Notes under the pieces: generated by a model
The model's database searches: none
What the model saw: the letters and a program-made list of their open reading frames with translations, nothing else
What the model was told of the DNA's origin: nothing
Shown: positions 45,701 through 60,700 of the stretch, one piece after another
Numbering within the stretch: position 1 is the first letter of the stretch
Layout: the number at the start of each line of letters is the position of its first letter
Source: Owenia fusiformis
Taxonomy: Eukaryota > Annelida > Polychaeta > Sabellida > Oweniidae
Assembly: GCA_903813345.2 (NCBI GenBank)
Contig: CAIIXF020000005.1
Location: 5,051,375-5,115,374 of the forward strand
DNA: 64,000 bases
Reading direction: 5' to 3'
Program-made: the position numbers and the translations under genes

Positions 45701-48700
45701 TGAGTGCTATATTTGAAGAAGGTTTACTTGCACATATGCAAGCTTTTGCAATAATTGGATTTCTAGCTGTAATTGTCTACCTATTAATTCATGGACAGAA
45801 CAAAAGAGGTAATATTTATTTTCTTTCAGAACTTTTAAAATATTTTACAGCTGTTTAGATTCACTTGTTTGATCTTTGTATTAAATAAACTTAAAGAAAT
45901 GCAGGTTACTTTGACACCCTAGCATTAGAGGCAAGGCAAGCACTTGGTTGAAAATCTGAAAATTATAGTCTCCTAGTTGAAAATCTCTGCACCTTGCCAA
46001 TAAGAGTGAAATACTGTGACATTTTGATAACAAGGCACATGATGTGAACGAGGTCACACCATCGCAAAACCTTCAAATTGGCCACCAGAAAACAAGATGG
46101 CCACTCAAAGTTAATCAGCTCTAGAACTTAATATCTTCTATCATGTGTGCAGATTTGTAGAAAATCCGATGAGTAGTTTTCCTGAAATAGCGATGACAAG
46201 ATTTATTGTAAAACCTTCAAAATGGCCATAAGAAAACAAGATGGCCACCCAAAAGTTAATCAGCTCTAGAACTTAATATCCTTTATCATGTGTGCGAATT
46301 TGTAAAAAATCTGATGAGTGGTTTTCCTGAAATGGCGATGACACGATTTATCGAAAAACCTTCAAAATGGTCACCAGAAAATAAGATAGCTGCCCAAAAG
46401 TTTCTAAGCTCTAGACCTTGATATCCTCTATGATGTGTGTGAGTTTGGAGAAAATCTGATGAATGGAGACAATCATGACAACAATCACGATAACCAAGAT
46501 ATGAGCCAATGAAATAATAAGTTTGTTTTAACTACATAGTTGTCAGACTAATGGATTTAAAGCAATTGCTTTTAATAATTGACATACAGTGGAACATCCT
46601 CAATTTTAACAACATACAAGCACACATCATAGTATGCTTTGTGCTAACGTTCCAGAATATAATAGTTCAGAAGAGTAAATATTGCTACACTCATTCCCTT
46701 TAAATATTTAAATTCTAGATGGAGATGTTCCACATGTCTGGAATTATCCCACCTTAGTGAGGCAGCAGGGCTATCCAAGTGGAGTATTTTCAATGGGACC
46801 TCCTTCAGGTATTATTATTGATAACCAAGAAAATGATACATACAGTCTTATCATGAATTGTGGAGGCAAACTGATAGTTTAAAGTTTATTGTTATATTGA
46901 TATATTGCGGCTTTGTGAGATAAAACTTTTTCAAGGGATATGTTCTTAATAATAATCAACATTGTAGAGTGTCACATACTCATTTTAAACAACTCATCAT
47001 ATAATATCATGCATTATTCTATGCCAAGCAGAGTTTTAGGGAGATAACTTGGTAAAATATATCCCATATCCTGATTTTGAGGTTTCCATATCCTGAACCT
47101 CCATATCTCCTGCTCCAGGACATATCTTTCCCCTTCGAAAAAAAATTTTGAAAAAATTGAAAAAAAGAAAAAATGTGAAAAAAAATTTGAAAAAATTTAA
47201 AATTGAAAAAAGAAAAAAATAGAAAAAAAAATGTGAAAAAATTAAAAATAAAATTAGAAAAATGTGAAAAAATTGAAAAAATAAAAAAAATTGAAAAAAT
47301 TTAAAGAAAATTAGAAAACTCTACTTGGTATAGGATAAAGAAGTTATGTACGGTCGGTTTGGATATTGGGTTCATCCCTCGTGAGATATACACATCTACC
47401 TTCGGTCCCTACGGTCCCTCAGGTAGATATGCATATCTCCCTCTGGATAAACCCCATATCCAAAACCTCCCAGTACATAACCCTTATTTACAGCAATACT
47501 CCAGAATATTCAAAATTAAGTGAAGCTGTTACTCTTGTTTCCTTTTAAATAGCTGGTTTCAAATTGAATTTTAGATGGAGATGTTCCACATGGCCGCAAT
47601 AATAGCGATAATCCAACCTTGGAGAGGCAGCAAGACTATCCAGACAGAGTATTTTCAATGGCACCTCCTTCAGATACAATTGTTGACAACCAACAAAATG
47701 GTGCACTTCGAGAATCATGTGAGCAAACTGTTCTGATTGATGGCAAAAAAAGAATTTTGATGACCCCTGCAGAATATGGGTTGCTAACTGATAAAGTTCA
47801 AATACTTGAAAAGACCCATGAACTTGACCATTTTAAGGACAAATATGTAAAGGATTTAGAAATGACAGTGAAACATGTAAAGGATGATTCTGAGAGAGGT
47901 ATTATATGTTATGATAAGAAGTCTGAGGAACTTTTAGAAGCCAGAATAAATTATAAATCAAAATGTGATGAGACCGTTAAACTAAAAAAATGTAATCTTA
48001 ATTATGAGGCAGAAAATGCTAGAATGAGAGAACTCATAACTATCAAAGAAACTGAAAATAAAGAGTTGAATGAACGGCTTCTCACACTTTCTCAGCCTGA
48101 CAAAAATTTTGAAGAAAAGTTAAAGGAAAATGCAACTTTGAAAAAAAACTTGGAAGAAGAAGAGGCTAAGAATACTCAGTTGAATGAACAATTATCTGCA
48201 AAAGAAAAAGAAAATATTAGATCCATTCAGAAACTAAAAAAGATTGAAAAAGAAAATCTTGAACTAAAAGAAAAACTTGCAAAACTTGAGAGTGAGAATA
48301 ATCAATTGCAACAAAAGCTTTTAGACAAAGAGAAGGAAAATAATGTTGCAAAACAAGGTCTAACAGAGAAAGATAAAGAAAATGTGAAACTCAAAGAAAT
48401 TTTACATGGTTACGAAAACGATAAAGAAAATGTGGGATTAAGTGTCAATCTACCAGAAAAAGAAAATATTGGGTCAGAACATGAGTTAGAAAACATTGTC
48501 AAGGAAAATAATGAGTTTACAAATAAGGAATTAGAAAAGGGGGATGAAAGTACTGAGACAACAAACAAGGACTCAGAAATGGAAGAAAATTCTGAGACAA
48601 AAGGTAGGGAATTGGAAAAAGTAAATGATGAGACAAGTTATAAAAACTTTGAACATAATTCTGAGATCACAAATAAGGAATTACAAAGAGAAAGAGAATC

Positions 48701-51700
48701 TCCAGAGATAAAGGAGAAGGAGTCAGAAAACAAAAGTAAACATAGAAGTGAACAACAAATTAGTTGTCAGACTCATGAACTTTTATGTGAAAAATTGGCA
48801 CAAAGGGAGGCTGAAAATCTTGAGTTAACAAAACTGCCATTCAAAATTGAAAATGAAAATATTGGATTTATACAGAGCTTAAAAGAAATTGGTAACCAAA
48901 TTAATGAGATACAAAGAAAGCTGACCAATGTTTTGGATGAAACAACTAAATTGCAACAAATATTCCTTGAAAACACAAAGACTACAGATAAGGAATCAGA
49001 AAACTCTGCGACCACAACTAAGGAGTCAGAAATAGAGGGGAACCGTTTTGAATCTACAAAGAAGGAATCAGATCAGCCAAATGATATTTCTAAGAGAGCA
49101 AATAAGCAATCAGGAACAGAGGAAGATATTTCTGAAACTATAAATAAGAAATCAAAACAATGTGGGTCTACAAACAGGGAATTGATGAAAGAAAAAGAAA
49201 ATACTGGGAGCACAAATATGGAGTCAAAAAAAGAAAATTGTACAAATAAGGAATCAGAAAAAGAGCAAGGTGTTCCTAAAAACATAAATAGGGAATCAAA
49301 AATGTGTGGGTCTTCAGACAAGGAATTTACTAAAGGTGAAGAAAACAATGGAAGCATAAATAACCAGTTAGAAAAAGAAAATTCTGAGAATGCAAATACA
49401 GTATCAGAAAGAGATAAATCTGATATCGCAAATACTGAATACAAAAGTTGTGGCCCCACAAAAAAGGAATTGACAAAAGAAGAAAATGCTGAGAGCACAA
49501 ATAAGAAGTTGGAAAAATTTAATTCTGAGAGTGCTAAAACAGAATCAGAAAAAGAAGAAGATGACTCAGATATCGCAAACACTGAATACAAAAATTGTGG
49601 CCCCACAAAAAAGGAATTGACAAAAGAAGAAAATGCTGAGAGCACAAATAAGAAGTTGGAAAAATTTAATTCTGAGAGTGCTAAAACAGAATCAGAAAAA
49701 GAAGAAGATGACTCAGATATCTCAAATACTGAATACAAAAATTGTGGCCCCACAAAAAAGGAATTGACAAAAGAAGAAAATGCTGAGAGCACAAATAAGA
49801 ACTTAGAAAAAGAAAATACAGAGATGGTAAATTAGAAAATGGTAATTCTGATATCAGCACAATAAGCACAATCAAAAATGTGGGTAAATAAACTGAAAAA
49901 AGAAGAAAATAATGAACCCACAATTATCGAGAGAGAAAAAGAAAATTTTGAAATAGAAAACATAGAATAAGAAAAAGAGGAACAGACTTCTGGAACTACA
50001 ACTGATGAATAAAAAGTCAGATTCAAATATATTTTCTCATTTTTTTCATCTGGAGTAACATCTGAATTAAGAAGATTCTTAGCCTTTTCTTCTGATTTAA
50101 GCAAGACAAAGAAGGTCCTGAAAATAATAACAATTTGTTGTACATACAGGTACCTCTTCCATTATAAATGTATCTTAGTTATTTAATTATATTCTACTAG
50201 CATTATATTGTACCACATCATGTCACAATACAGTATGTAGCCTAATAATTAATAATCACTGTAAATAGATCATCAAGGTGGTGGTAAAAGTGTAACAATG
50301 TACCTGGTAAATTAATTGGCAGAATGAAATTATAGGTGACAATATCATACACAAACCACAGCACTTTCAGATAGAGTGTACATGTATTTTGAAAATCATT
50401 TGCCAGTTCAATGTTGACAATTTTGGTCCAAAAATGGCCAAAATCGCTCAAAGGTGCTCAGAATGGTGAAAAACTGTGTGATTTCAAAAGAAGGTTTGGC
50501 CTTACCTACGGGCCTGTTTGCATTGTATAAATGTATGTTATGAACAAAATTGTTTAAAAAAATATTTTATTTTGATGTACATGCACCATCATTTTTTAAA
50601 AGTCTAACAAAGAAACTGTATGATTGAATAATTCGGAAGACTAACAAAATACTGTAAACAACACTGGTCAACTTTGAAAAGAAATGAAAAGTAATGCTTC
50701 TTTTCAACAATATATTGTACATACTGAATTTATTATGTTTACTATTATTGAATGCCGAAGTGTGTGTGTCCTAGAAATCATTCTACATGTCATTTTATAT
50801 AAAAGACTAATAAAATGCCAGAATTGTTAGAAAACACACATCTTGATTATTATGCTATTATAATAAAGATGCCAGATATATGTGTATACTGAAATCATGT
50901 GTTCATTCCTCATTCCTCCCAGTCCCTCCTCTCTCAGAGTTTGAGGCTCTCCTCCCATCACTCACAGTCTGAAGCATTCAATAAAGCAACATATATTCAT
51001 AATGAATTTAAACTATCCTTACCTTATGCTGCCTTTGAATCCAGACATTCCCTGTGCTCTCTCAGGAATCTCAAGATTGGTGACTGCTACTGATGTCCCA
51101 GAAGTCTTTCCTGCAGATTCTGTAGCAGATTCTTTGTTCCCCACATCTGTAACCAATTCACTGTTTGACTTTTGGGACAGACTTGATGAAAGCTGAAACA
51201 ATTCAAATTGAAACTTACTTATTTTAATGCAAAGGGTTTATTTCAATCTATGGGCAACAATGGCATCTCCCCCATGGATTTCTTTCCTGATCCACAAACA
51301 GCAAGGAAGTGGAGGGTGTTATAGTACATTTAGTTAGCAAACCTATAAACTGAATTCATTGGTATCATAACAGGGTGACAGTGATGTTAAAGGTATAAGA
51401 GATCATATACATGCACTAACATAAAGTATACTCAACATATACAATATAAAGTATACTCAACATATACAATATAAAGTATACTCAACATATACAATATAAA
51501 GTATACTCAACATATACAATATAAAGTATACTCAACATATACAATATAAAGTATACTCAACATATACAATATAAAGTATACTCAACATATACAATATAAA
51601 GTATACTCAACATATACAATATAAAGTATACTCAACATATACAATATAAAGTATACTCAACATATACAATATAAAGTATACTCAACATAAACAATATAAA

Positions 51701-54700
51701 GTATACTCAACATATACAATATAAAGTATACTCAACATATACAATATAAAGTATACTCAACATATACAATATAAAGTATACTCAACATATACAATATAAA
51801 GTATACTCAACATATACAATATAAAGTATACTCAACATATACAATATAAAGTATACACAACATATACAATATAAAGTATACTCAACATATACAATATAAA
51901 GTATACTCAATATATATAATGCAATATAACAGTACAAGACAACATAAAATCACTTAGGGGTAAATCAAAAACTAAAATGTTGACCCACCTGATTCATTAA
52001 ACCTTTTGACCTCCTATGTGGTCTTGAACTAGCCTTTGATTTCGATCCTCTGGGACTTAGGGTTAACATCTTTACATAAACAACATGTACATGTTAGACA
52101 CAATATAAATTAAAGTACATCGTGAACAGAGATGCTTTAGAAGATAAATGCTGGTGAAGAATAAAATACATGTGTATGACAATTACAAGTGAGAAATCAT
52201 AAAAGAAGTGGATATGAGAAATTAAATTGATATTACAAAATTAATAGTGCAAAGATATAATAACGTTAACAATAAATAGATAAAAGAATGGATTAAATGA
52301 ATGTGTTTTTAAAAATTAGAAATATGCATAATATACAGACATGTAATCATAAAATTGCACTAAAACTAAACACACGTAAAAATATGAATAAAGGAAAAGC
52401 TAGGCATGAAAAGAATATAACTACAGTATACTAGGATATTCTAAAAACTATTAAATTGCAAAAAATCGGAGACTTTTACCTGCATAAATTCACTTCAATT
52501 GGATCATTTGTAGGTGTTCAAATAGGAACTGACATACTTACCATCTTAAACATCATCGCATATTTGGGATGGAGAAACTAAGAATTCTTAACTAGAGAAA
52601 GGCAACTCTAGTATTTGATAGATGAGCGACGGACAGCTTTACTATATTCCTACCATACTTCGCTCCTTGGGAAAAGGAGACTTACTGGGTTTCAGACTAA
52701 ATTGTCTTTTTGCTTCATACAGTCACTAAAAATGTCATGTATCTTATTGATAACTTTATCAGGTTATTTTCAAAATTCCTATTTCAAAATTCCCTGACAA
52801 TTCCAGATGCTGAAAATACATTTCCCTGGTATTTTCAGATTCGTAGGAAACCTGTTATACTCGACTACATGGATGACGAGTCCACAGTTCTGAGGACTTC
52901 CCTCTTATCTGCCATTAGTTGGGACGAGATAGATGGATTTGGAAAATTAAGCTCTTTTCACCCTAACCAGCAATCACCTACATACTGATGATACTATACA
53001 CTAAGATACTCAGAAGCTGGCTAGCAAAGCTGGAAACAGGGTGCTACATAAGCACTGGTCTATGTAGAAAAATGTCAAGTAAATTTCACTATGGATAAGC
53101 TGATATAGAAGCATGTCTAAGAAAATAATATGTTTAAATTCAACTTTGACTAATATGTTTAAAATTCCTATGAGGCACTCTGGCTGAACATGGATGCTTT
53201 GCAATAAAACTTCCCTAGTAATAGCATCTTAACTACAGGGTGTTCACTTGGAAATCTCTCAAGGACCTTAACTACAGGGTGTTACAAACAAACCTGTACC
53301 TGTGTGTTATATTGACTGGTAGATCTGGGTGTGCTTAGCTCCCCACCTACAGATTGCTGACCCCTAGGGGCCCTGTAGGTTGCCTTAGTAGCTTTATTCA
53401 GCTAAAGGAGTTAATACATAAAATGAATGAGAAAATCCACATACATATACAGTACACACCATTCATGGCAATCAAATAGTTTATATTTCTGATGAAAATA
53501 ATTCAGATTATACAATCAGAAAATAAAATATCTGAATAGACAATAATAAATATCTAAAAGTCTGCTAATCAATTATCAAAGGCAATGTTTTATTTTGTGC
53601 CAGGTATGTACAAAATAAAGCATCAATCACTAGAACATATAAGGCAATGTATTTGAAGCTTTTCATTATAAAATAAAATAAAATGAAACTAGAAATACAT
53701 ATTGTGAAGTAGTCCAATCAAATAATAGAACTAAATCTTGATGAGGTGAAGCCCTACCATGAACTTGATTGGCTAAAACAGTGAACAGTTTAAATATGTA
53801 AGAACTTTACAACAAACATGAAAATAAAATGTGCACACACATATACAGGTAATCATGCATTTTCATTACAGGGTCTGTTAATTTCCAACAGTATATTAAT
53901 AATATTGTAATATATTTTGCAAATTCCCTCTCTCCATACATAACAAACAAATGAATGCCATAAAATGTCTGTTGGATTAATTTGGGAATATTATGGCAAT
54001 AATCAGGCATATTGGGTAAATAATACTAACATGACCTGGTGTATACCCAATATGAACTACTAGATATAACATTAGAGAAGAGGTGGGAGTGTTAATGATG
54101 CATACGCATACATCAAAAAATTCCAGGCTTCAATATTTTGTTTTAATAAATCATATGATCAATTAAGTTTTCATTGCTCTCAATTTCTTGCTCATCAATC
54201 CACCCTAAACAAAATAGTCTCTTGTTTGGTAAAATGCTTGAGTTCCCCTACCTTAGCTTTGCTGCTGGTAGACTTAGAGCCATCCTGAGGTGGTCTGACA
54301 GGACGTCTGGTGCCACTGTGAATACGTTTCCTATCACCACTCAACTCTTTCTTTTTGACCTCACGCACTGCTCTCTGTTCCACTGGCTAAAATAGAAAAT
54401 ATTTTGAATGTAAGTTTACCCTCTTTAACTGATTAATACAGAATATGAGGTGTAGGATTTGGAAATATGAAATAACTTTCCAAATGTTTAACAGATGGCT
54501 CTCACTTCAAAGGTTTTTACATTTTGCTCCTGTTGTATTTTAATGCAATTGGTCACGGGGTAGGCAACATGCGAAGGCCTATTGAAGTGAGACATGTTGG
54601 AAAAGCATGGTTTTAAAAGCATGAAGTCTTCATGGCTGGAAATATGACCTATGTCTTGCACCCAGATAATTATTGTATGTCTACTTTGCATAGTATAGAG

Positions 54701-57700
54701 CATTTCCATTCTTATTTTGTGCAAAACAATTTACAATAACATGTTTAAGATTAAACTTTAATTGTTCAATGAATGAACGAATGTTGATCTACATGTATGT
54801 TCATATTTTATCAATATATATCTTATATTGCTATATTTACTGAGGGTGCACTTGGCTTTGGTTCAGGAGTACTGCTTGGAGTCTGTCTCAGAGGAGGTTT
54901 CTTCCCAGATTTCATCAGTGCATTAACATCAATTTTGATCCCAGCAAACTTTGACTCCCTCTCCTGAGGTTTCTCAGACACTGGTTTGACTACTTCCTGT
55001 GACACTTTAGGACTTGGATCTACAAAGTCAATAGATATATAAACAATATATGATGATGTAAGGAAACATTCAAATAAAGAGATCTATTGTACAATTTTTT
55101 TTCCTATTGTACAATATAGCATCGGGTGAATGTAATAGCATATTTGCAGCACTTATTTTACACGCTTTACTACTTATACAGTGTTGGTTTATCTTACTAT
55201 TTCATGTCATGTGTATAAAGATTGCCTAGATGTAAAATATAGAAAGCACCAATTATAAGAACCTCATGGGTCAATTAACTAAGAATATATTATTGTTTAC
55301 TATTTATTTAGATTAATAACAAATAACATTAACACCTACATGTACTTATTCTATGCATCAACTTAATATTTGAAACAAGGCATTAACATACAAAATGTCA
55401 CAACCTGCCATTTGTTACAGACAGTGACCACCAAACATTGTTACAGAAATGAATGCCAAACACTGACCACCAAACACAAGCAACAAAAAAAGTTGAAGAA
55501 CAACATGTCACCACTTTCGTTGGTGACATAAAAATCAACAAATAAAACCTAAATTACACCTAAGCTTAACCTAAGACCACCTGGCAACCTAGGCCATCTA
55601 TACAGAGGTGAGAACTCAACATGCTTAGATGGCACTTTTGTTTTTTCACCCTGGGCTTTGACTTTGAGGATAGAAGGTGTTTTAGAGGGTTCTTGGACAT
55701 ATCTTTGGCTATTGGGCCGATAGAGATTTCCTGTTTAATAGAGACAATTGCATTTAAGCACAATCTTATAAACTTTCATTTATAATGTGCTTGCTATCAC
55801 AGTATATCTAAATAAATTAATTCACTTAGTTTCTAATTCTAATTTTCAATTGTAGTCTAACTGATGTACATAAGAATAATCTAGTTAGGGGAAATATGAA
55901 TGTTTCCTTTCATTTTATAGGATTTTAAGATGAGATGAAGAGCGGGGGGGGGGGGCTCTATGTACATACCAGGAATGTTTATAGGTTGGAAAGAATGTTC
56001 ACTCTCAGCATCTGACACCTCTTCCTCTGTGCTAGCTCCTCCCTGAAGAACACAATTAAAACACTATTACACAACAATTAGAGCATTATTACACACCAAT
56101 TAGAACAATATTACACAACAATTATAACGCCAAAGCACAACAATCACCATGGTTGTTTTTATAGATAAGCAAGTCAGTGACAACGCCCAATAAACAGATA
56201 TAATAAGTTAACGAAAACATTGCATCAAATAATGGTACAACTGAGCTTAACATCGCACACATGTAAGTATTTTACCTCAGAGACAGAAGGACTCCTGGGG
56301 GTGGGTGGAGTTGAGGGAGGAGAGGGGGTTGGAGTAGGCCCTGGCGATTCACCAAATTTGGGCATCTCAAAATCAAGATCATCATCTTTATCAAATCTCA
56401 CAATAGCTGCACGACGTTTTTTCCGACGAGTTGCTGAAAATGATACATATTAATAATACCACAGAAAACTGATAATATTTACTCCCGATACATTAAAAAA
56501 AAGTCTCAGATACATGATGAATACATAAATACTACATATGTAAGCTAGGATGAACAATTTAAAGTAAAACACAAAAATTTGGGTATAATATATCAATATT
56601 ATATATTGTTTATACAAGTTCCTAATAGCGAGATCAATAGTGCAAAAATAGTTCATTCATGGAACGAAGCGTGAAACTTTCCACATATCATCAGAATACC
56701 ATTCCCTTTGATTTAAGAGCCAGAGCCATTTTTGTGGTCCACTAGAATGATCAAAAAATAGTAAGTACCCCCTCCCACCAAATCCCATGGGGGTGGGGAG
56801 ATATCGGGAATATTTTTTTCATAAAAAAATTCTTTGAATATGGTCATACTACAGTTTTAGTGTGCTATTTTCATGGTAAAGAAATTTTGCCAACATAACA
56901 AGATGATTTATCATAGATTTTCATCATGGTTAAAGACTAATAATGGGCGACGCCCACTTTTCATACCTTTAACATTTAGGTTATTAAATCTCTATCATGG
57001 GTTGAACAAATGAATGCAATTCAGTTTTCTGGATGACACCAGATACCTTTTTGATGTAAGGTGCTTTAATTAATCTTAGCATTTGACTTCTTAAAGGCTT
57101 AGACCATATCACACCCCTGTTTAGAAGAAGAAAGCAAGCAACGGATGTCCCAGATCTACAACATGTATCCACTATTCTATGTACATGTATGTGTTATGTC
57201 AAGTCTCTATACTCTCCTGAAGATAACCTGTGCTACAGACACAACTGTCCAGAATCTAGATGATGATATGCTTAAACAGTTTGATGAATGGTGTGCTGAC
57301 CAAGTGCCTAAACAGTTTGATGAATGGCCTGCTGACCAACAGAATGTACCAGTCTTCAAGCTTTGGTTTCTGATTATTCAAATTGAAATACTGTGCCTTG
57401 ACTATGTGAGGGCTATAGGCCAGGAGAATTTTCCTCTTTATTTCCAGATGATTTCTCTTTGATTTTCATAGTTGTTGAAGACTAATCATGGGCGACGCCC
57501 ACTTTTCATATGCGGAACATTTAGGCTATTTAACCTCTTTCATGGGTTGAACCAGAACCAGAAGGGCCGCCACTGTGTCACAGCCTGCAGTCTCTAAATT
57601 CTCAAGAGAGCCTATACTACATATACAGCTGTCCAAAATCTAGATAATGAAGTGATAAACAGTTTGATGAATGGTGTGCTGACCAACAGAATGTACCAGT

Positions 57701-60700
57701 CTTTAAGTTTTGGTTTCAGATTATTTGAATCGAAAAACGGTGCCTTAACTAAGTGTAGGCTATTAGAGAGGGAAATTTCCCTCTTTATCTCCAGTCAATT
57801 AGCAAGCTTATCACCTGGTTTTTCGTTTTTTGACCTTGTCAATATGCTTGCTGAGTACCAGTTCAGTATATCATCAGAACTCAAAGTTCAAAAATGAATA
57901 GCTTTTGGAAAAGTAAAAAATTTGAGATATCTCACTTCGCATGAAGTTGCAGCTGCCCTTTGACATGGTAGGACTATGTGTCTCCCCTTATTTCATGCTC
58001 CCACAGGTTCAGACACTATATCTGGATTCCAATCATTGAACGTTTTTTTTGTGATTTTATACAATAGAGACAACAATGAAACAGCTGTAAATGCTGCAAG
58101 ACAAGAAATGTTCACAAAGAAAACAACTCAAATTGAGAACATCCCACCATAAGTTGCATAAGTTGGTTTCAGACAATTATACCTATGTCAGTCCTCGCTT
58201 CACCCTCACAATTGAGTTGGGAATCCATTGCCACATAGGCTGGGAAAATGATTTGGGTGCCAGTGTAGAAAACATTGCCCCAAGCTTCAGATGCATGCCA
58301 AACGCTAGTAAAATGCAGGGATTGTAATGGACATGACACCTAGCTCAGTGATAATGATAATAGAGTGTTAAAGTGCTTAAATGCACAAAATAGGATATTT
58401 GAACTGCATTTAAGGTACCTAATAAGGTAACGTGTATCAATTAGTCAAAGTGCTCTCATTAAAAGCCAAAATAATGTATCTTTATATCTAAAAGGGGTGT
58501 GGCCTGTCAATTGACTTACTTAAAGCATTTATCATCTTAACATAAATAAATAACTTAATCCTATCAATTTTATTCAGCCTTAATAGGTAATTTTCTTATT
58601 CATAATAGAAGACTCATTAACTTGTATATTTAACATGTTGATAAAGTGGGCGTCGCCCTTGGTCAGGCTTTAATAATGAATATCAACGAGAAATACAGAT
58701 GTAATCTTGAAAATTGTTTTTAAACACTGAAAATAACACACTTAAAATGGATATAGATCATATTAAAAAAAATCAACAACAAAAAATTAATTCTTCCCTC
58801 CCCCAGGATTTGATGTGAGGGGGCATTTGCAATTTTTCAGATATCATCAGGACACCATTCCCTTTGATTTAAGAGCCAGAGCCATTTTTGTGGTTCACTA
58901 GAATGACCAAAAAGCACTTGCATCTTTTTGTCGAGCACTGTTGTTTGCAGCTGCATTTTATTAGCATTTGGCATGCATCTGATGCGTGGCGGCCCTTCTG
59001 GTTCTGGTTCTGGTTCAACCCATGAAAGAGGTTAAATAGCCTAAATGTTCAGCATATGAAAAGTGGGCGTCGCCCATGATTAGTCTTTAACAACTATGAA
59101 AATCAAAGAGAAACCATCTGGAAATAAAGAGGAAAATTCTCCTGTCCTATAGCCCTCACATAGTCAAGGCACAGTATTTCAGTTTGAATAATCAGAAACC
59201 AATGCTTAAAGACTGGTACATTCTGTTGGTCAGCACGCCATTTATAAAACTGTTTAGGCACTTGGTCAGCACACCATTCATCAAACTGTTGAAGCACATC
59301 ATCATCTAGATCCTGGACAGTTGTATCTGTAGCATAGGTTCTCTTCAGGAGAATATAGAGACTCGACATACATGTACATAGAATAGTGGATACATGTTGT
59401 AGATCTGGGACATTTGTTGCTTGCTTTCTTCTTCTAAACAGGGGTGTGATATGGTCTAAGCCTTTAAGAATTCAAATGCTAAGATTAATTATAGCACCTA
59501 ACATCAAAAAGGTATCTGGTGTTATCCAGAAAACTGAATTACATTCATTTGTTCATCCCATGATAGAGATTTAATAACCAAAATGTTCAAGGTATGAAAA
59601 GTGGGCGTCGCCCATGATTAGTCTTTAACAATGATGGAAATCAATGATAAATCATCTTGTTATGTTTGCAAAATTTCTTTACCATGAAAATAGCACACTT
59701 AAACTGTAGAATGACCATATTCAAAGAATTTTTTTTATGAAAAAAATATTCCTTTAACTCCCCACCCACATGGGATTTGGTGGGAGGGGGTACTTACTAT
59801 TTTTTGACCATTCTAGTGCACCACAAAAATGGCTCTGGCTCTTAAATCAAAGGGAATGGTATTCTGATGATATGTGGAAAGTTTCATGCTTCGTTCCATG
59901 AATGAACTATTTGCCTGTTTTCTTGCACTATTGATCTCGCTATAAGAGCAAAGTGTATTCTTATACTGAAATAAGAAGAACTCTGAAATGAGAATTGTAC
60001 ATTAATAGCATAGGTAATATGTGTATACAAGAGGGTGCACTCACACTTACATGTACATATATGTGGGTGCTCATATTTACAAAAAGATGAAGAACATAGC
60101 AATCATGTTTAATAAAAACTATAAGATAGCACTTAAAAGAGCGTACAGTGTTAAAAACAGTGAAACACTTTAGAATACAATACACAATAAAAGGATTCAG
60201 GGACAAAATTATTTATAGATATTGTTCTCAATGTATAATTTAGTCAGAATTTCCCTAGTAGTAAATCAGGTAGAACTCAGAAGAAGATTTCAGACAGAAA
60301 GATGTGTTAAGAGTCAGAACATATTTTGGTATCAAGTTCTATATTGTGATAGAAACCTTACATATGAAATACAAGGACTGTACATAGAGGAAATATATAA
60401 GATATGGTTTGGTGTAGTGTTATATGTCTTTAAAAGGGTGTATCACATCACATCACATCACAACCACTCAGTCAATCCATTGACATCATATTTGGTATAA
60501 AGAATCTGTGTTGTTATATCAATCAATCACTTTATCATATAAAGGCATGAGGTGAAAAATATTGTACCTAAACATCAAAACTGGCTGCCTTAAAATACCC
60601 AGCATGCCCAAAACTCATCACTTTTTGATTTTCATGAAAAGAAACATCCTTCAAAATTTCTAATTAATTCATCGCGCATTTTTTCTTAATATGCGCAGAA

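Noticed and set aside
49073-49792. 239-codon minus-strand frame rich in Ser and Phe
   Set aside because: It is antisense to the Glu/Lys-rich repeats of the coiled-coil gene; such composition routinely opens the opposite strand.
57145-57462. 105-codon frame as an independent gene, and its inverted twin at 59103-59369
   Set aside because: They lie in the arms of a decayed inverted repeat and are broken by stops in the spacer copy, so they are repeat-derived remnants.
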